Assembly (NCBI RefSeq): GCF_001997295.1
Contig: NZ_CP019605.1
Coordinates: 2,976,001 to 3,040,000 of the forward strand
Direction: 5' to 3'
From: Tessaracoccus flavus
Lineage (GTDB): Bacteria > Actinomycetota > Actinomycetes > Propionibacteriales > Propionibacteriaceae
DNA: 64,000 bases
Made by a program: the position numbers and the translations under genes. Below are positions 61,867 to 64,000 of this stretch, piece after piece. The notes below the pieces were generated by a model. That model saw only the letters and a program-made list of their open reading frames with translations. It was not told the origin of the DNA and made no database searches. Numbering within the stretch: position 1 is the first letter of the stretch; the number at the start of each line of letters is the position of its first letter.

Positions 61867-63248
61867 TTATCCTCGGTCCCTAGACTTAGCACTTGGCGGA
61901 TCCTGCCCTGCGCCCGCCGCGGCGTTGCCCAGGGTAGAGCTGGCGCGGAGGCGCTCGTAATGATGACGGCGAATTGCTCTGGCGGCACGGTTGGTGACCC
62001 CGCGTCGAAGGGCAGGCTCCAGGTGCCGTGGCCGCTGGCGCCAGAGAGCTCGTCGATCCTGGGAGTCAAGTCCGACCCACCGGCAACGAACCGGCTCTTG
62101 CGGCAGATTTTGCTGGATCGTGCTCTCGTAGAGCCGCAGTGCTTGTTCCTGACCTGGATCGAAGATGGACTCGAGTCCGTTTTCGTGGAGGAACGACCGT
62201 AGCCGCTCGAAGTTGGAGCGAGTAGCCCGATTCATAGCATCCGCGCTGAACCATTCAACGAGTTGGGCGACAGTCATGAACTCCTCTCGGGCGGGCGCGT
62301 ACCTGGCGAGTTGATGGTACTCGGCGAGTTCCGCGGTTCGGGAGTCGTGAGGAATCGTGAGCGAGGGAACCCCGGCCAGAAGTGCAGCGATGTTGCCATG
62401 GATCCTGGTCCCGAAGGAGAAATCGAAACTGCGTAGCCGGCCTATCCAGGAATCGGCATCCAACATGAACTCCGCGGTCCCCGAGCGAAACTGAGGATGG
62501 CCAGCCCAGATGGGCAGTCGACGATCTCGACGCATCGGACTTCTCTTGGAGCCCCAGAGCATCAATCCGAGAGTCTGCAGGTCTTGGGGAAAGTAGACGG
62601 CTCGGTAGTTTAGTTCGGCGTCAGCGACTGCAGCGCCCATCCTGTCGACAGAGGTCTCGACGTTGTAGGCAACGAGGGTGTCCTCGCTGATCACGGGGTT
62701 GGGGACGGAGTGCGATGGACCAAACATTGCCATCGAAGGACACCCGATGACAGCAGTGTCCTTGAACCCGAGGGTGTGTAGATAGGCTTCTGTCCGTTCC
62801 CCCGAACGCCGAGGCGTGCACTGCGATCGAGCACGGCACGACAGAAGGCGGCAATGTCATCCCTCATGGGTGTTAGGTTCGCGAAGCCTCCATCTGGTCC
62901 ACTCTGAGCGCCACCTGAAAGCATGATCACCGGGATCTTGAGTGCCGATACGAATCCAGTCAGCTGCCGGAGCCGATCCCGGAAGCCGGGTCGAAATGCA
63001 TTCGCCAAGGGAAGAACGACCGCGTCATATTCCTCGTTGACGCGCGGAGCGCCGGCCGGATCGAAGTCGAAACCATTACAGTGAATCGTCGTGTCTGTTG
63101 TGGAAAGCAGCTTGTAGGCCGCGGTCGTGAACAGCAAGTTCCCGTTGTTATTGCTGATCAGATTCCGTCGGTAGACGTCTTCGGCATCGAGTCGGTCGGT
63201 TGGCGCCTTCGCTGCCCGGAGAAGGATGCGTTTGGGCGGGGACTGCAT
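61867..63248 (-). pseudogene. Polysaccharide pyruvyl transferase-like gene with one frameshift
   Basis: ATG 63248: MQSPPKRILLRAAKAPTDRL, NNNGNLLFTTAAYKLL, VIMLSGGAQSGPDGGF. At a run of five C/G (62799-62803) the match changes from RLGVRG to ERTEAYLHTLGFKDTAVIGC in another frame and continues through SFGTRIHGNIAALLAGVPSL to 61867. One extra G would repair it, giving about 460 residues. A homopolymer slip or sequencing error are both likely. Five bases before the ABC gene start, so co-transcribed. Confidence 0.8.
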
Positions 63249-63295
63249 CAGACTGGATTCCTCACGATAGGACGACGCTGCAAGGCCTTCTCCAC

Positions 63296-64000
63296 TCAGA
63301 GACGCCAGGTTGAGTGTCCCAGAGGTAGGGCACCCCTAAGGTCCACGAACACTCGACGGGCCCCCACCAGTGGTTCCGTTAGTGCAGTCAGCTGTTCAAC
63401 GTAGGCACGGTGTGGCACCGCCAAGATTATGCCAACGTAGTCGGTTGCATCCCACTGGTCCTTAAGCTGCAGGCCGTAGTAAAGTTCGGCTTCGGCCGGG
63501 TCCGCCCAGGGGTCGTTGACATCCACGTTGATGCCGTAACCCTCCAGTTCGGAGATGATGTCCACGACGCGGGTGTTGCGTAGGTCGGGGGTGTTCTCCT
63601 TGAAGGTCAGTCCCAGGATCAAGACCCTGGAGCCGTTGATTGGCACGCCCGCCTTGGACATGAGCTTGACCATCTGCGAGGCCACCCAGGGACCCATCGA
63701 GTCGTTGATGCGGCGGCCGGCCAGGATGATCTCGGGGTGGTGGCCCACCTGCTGGGCCTTGTGGGTGAGGTAGTACGGATCGACGCCGATGCAGTGGCCG
63801 CCGACGAGGCCCGGGGTGAAGCGCAGGAAGTTCCACTTCGTGCCAGCGGCCGCCAGGACGTCATGCGTGTCGATGCCGAGCTTCCCGAACAGGATGGCCA
63901 GCTCGTTCATGAGCGCGATGTTGACGTCGCGCTGCGTGTTCTCGATGACCTTGGCGGCCTCGGCCACCTTGATGGTCGGGGCTTTGTGGGTGCCCGCCGT
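63296..64000 (-). CDS. UDP-sugar 6-dehydrogenase (WbpA/TviB-like), partial
   Basis: C-terminal 235 residues; the start lies beyond the window. KVIENTQRDVNIALMNELAI, FTPGLVGGHCIGVDPYYLTH (catalytic Cys), GRRINDSMGPWVASQMV and GLTFKENTPDLRNTRVVD are diagnostic. The INDSMG form points to UDP-HexNAc dehydrogenases rather than UDP-Glc dehydrogenase. It would provide a uronic acid for the acidic polymer of this block, upstream of the pyruvyl transferase genes. Confidence 0.92.
   Translation of the reverse strand, partial: TAGTHKAPTIKVAEAAKVIENTQRDVNIALMNELAILFGKLGIDTHDVLAAAGTKWNFLRFTPGLVGGHCIGVDPYYLTHKAQQVGHHPEIILAGRRINDSMGPWVASQMVKLMSKAGVPINGSRVLILGLTFKENTPDLRNTRVVDIISELEGYGINVDVNDPWADPAEAELYYGLQLKDQWDATDYVGIILAVPHRAYVEQLTALTEPLVGARRVFVDLRGALPLGHSTWRL

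Noticed and set aside
1..64000. tRNA, rRNA or riboswitch genes
   Set aside because: No cloverleaf, rRNA or known riboswitch sequence was recognised by reading; a covariance-model scan would be decisive.

Overview
High-GC actinobacterial DNA. GTG and TTG starts, GTGA/ATGA stop-start overlaps and TAnnnT boxes six bases ahead of start codons suggest Propionibacteriales (Tessaracoccus-like). That assignment is inference; there is no rRNA or other marker gene here. The window is dominated by exopolysaccharide (EPS)/capsule assembly genes broken up by insertion sequences and pseudogenes.

Layout. 1-4.8 kb: end of feoB, a NifU-like protein, a repeat-rich intergenic stretch, then YibE/F, a small Cys protein and a rhomboid protease. 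5-6 kb: secreted M23 peptidase. 6.2-14.5 kb: eight-gene plus-strand EPS operon (Pgl-type aminotransferase, phosphoglycosyl transferase, acetyltransferase and GT4, then epimerase, Wzz/BY-kinase, Wzy-like protein, polysaccharide deacetylase). 14.6-15.6 kb: GNAT gene with two frameshifts. 15.7-21.6 kb: four glycosyltransferase/kinase/flippase genes on the plus strand and one GT4 on the minus strand. 21.7-34.5 kb: twelve overlapping minus-strand EPS genes (two pyruvyl-transferase-context enzymes, five glycosyltransferase genes, EpsG, split transketolase, aldo-keto reductase, initiating sugar transferase) behind one promoter with a palindrome and a leader hairpin. 34.8-37.3 kb: deaminase-like gene, Ltp fragment, GyrI-like protein and broken MFS gene. 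37.3-42.6 kb: a decayed EPS operon (nonsense codons, deletions, chimeras, an IS1380-type insertion). 42.8-49.1 kb: second Wzz/BY-kinase, a secreted Ig-like protein and a divergent HprK-like kinase / PqqD / nucleotidyltransferase / PqqD / phosphodiesterase-fold / tyrosine-phosphatase operon. 49.2-54.7 kb: nested IS3, IS21, IS1380 and IS256 material around one GT2. 54.7-64 kb: another EPS block (nucleotide-sugar dehydrogenase, two pyruvyl transferases, ABC exporter, glycosyltransferases), its ABC gene split by a second IS1380-type copy.

How it works together. Phosphoglycosyl transferases load a sugar phosphate on undecaprenyl phosphate, GT2/GT4 enzymes extend it, pyruvyl transferases and the deacetylase decorate it, Wzx or the ABC exporter would flip it, and Wzy/EpsG with Wzz/BY-kinase would polymerise it and set chain length. 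The low-molecular-weight phosphatase is the natural partner of the BY-kinases. The most unusual functional unit is the HprK/PqqD cassette at 45.3-49.1 kb. The most unusual non-coding elements are an inverted array of 20-bp repeats at 1.9-2.1 kb and the promoter/attenuator at 34.6 kb. Both IS1380-type insertions can be removed in silco at their 4-bp duplications to restore open genes.
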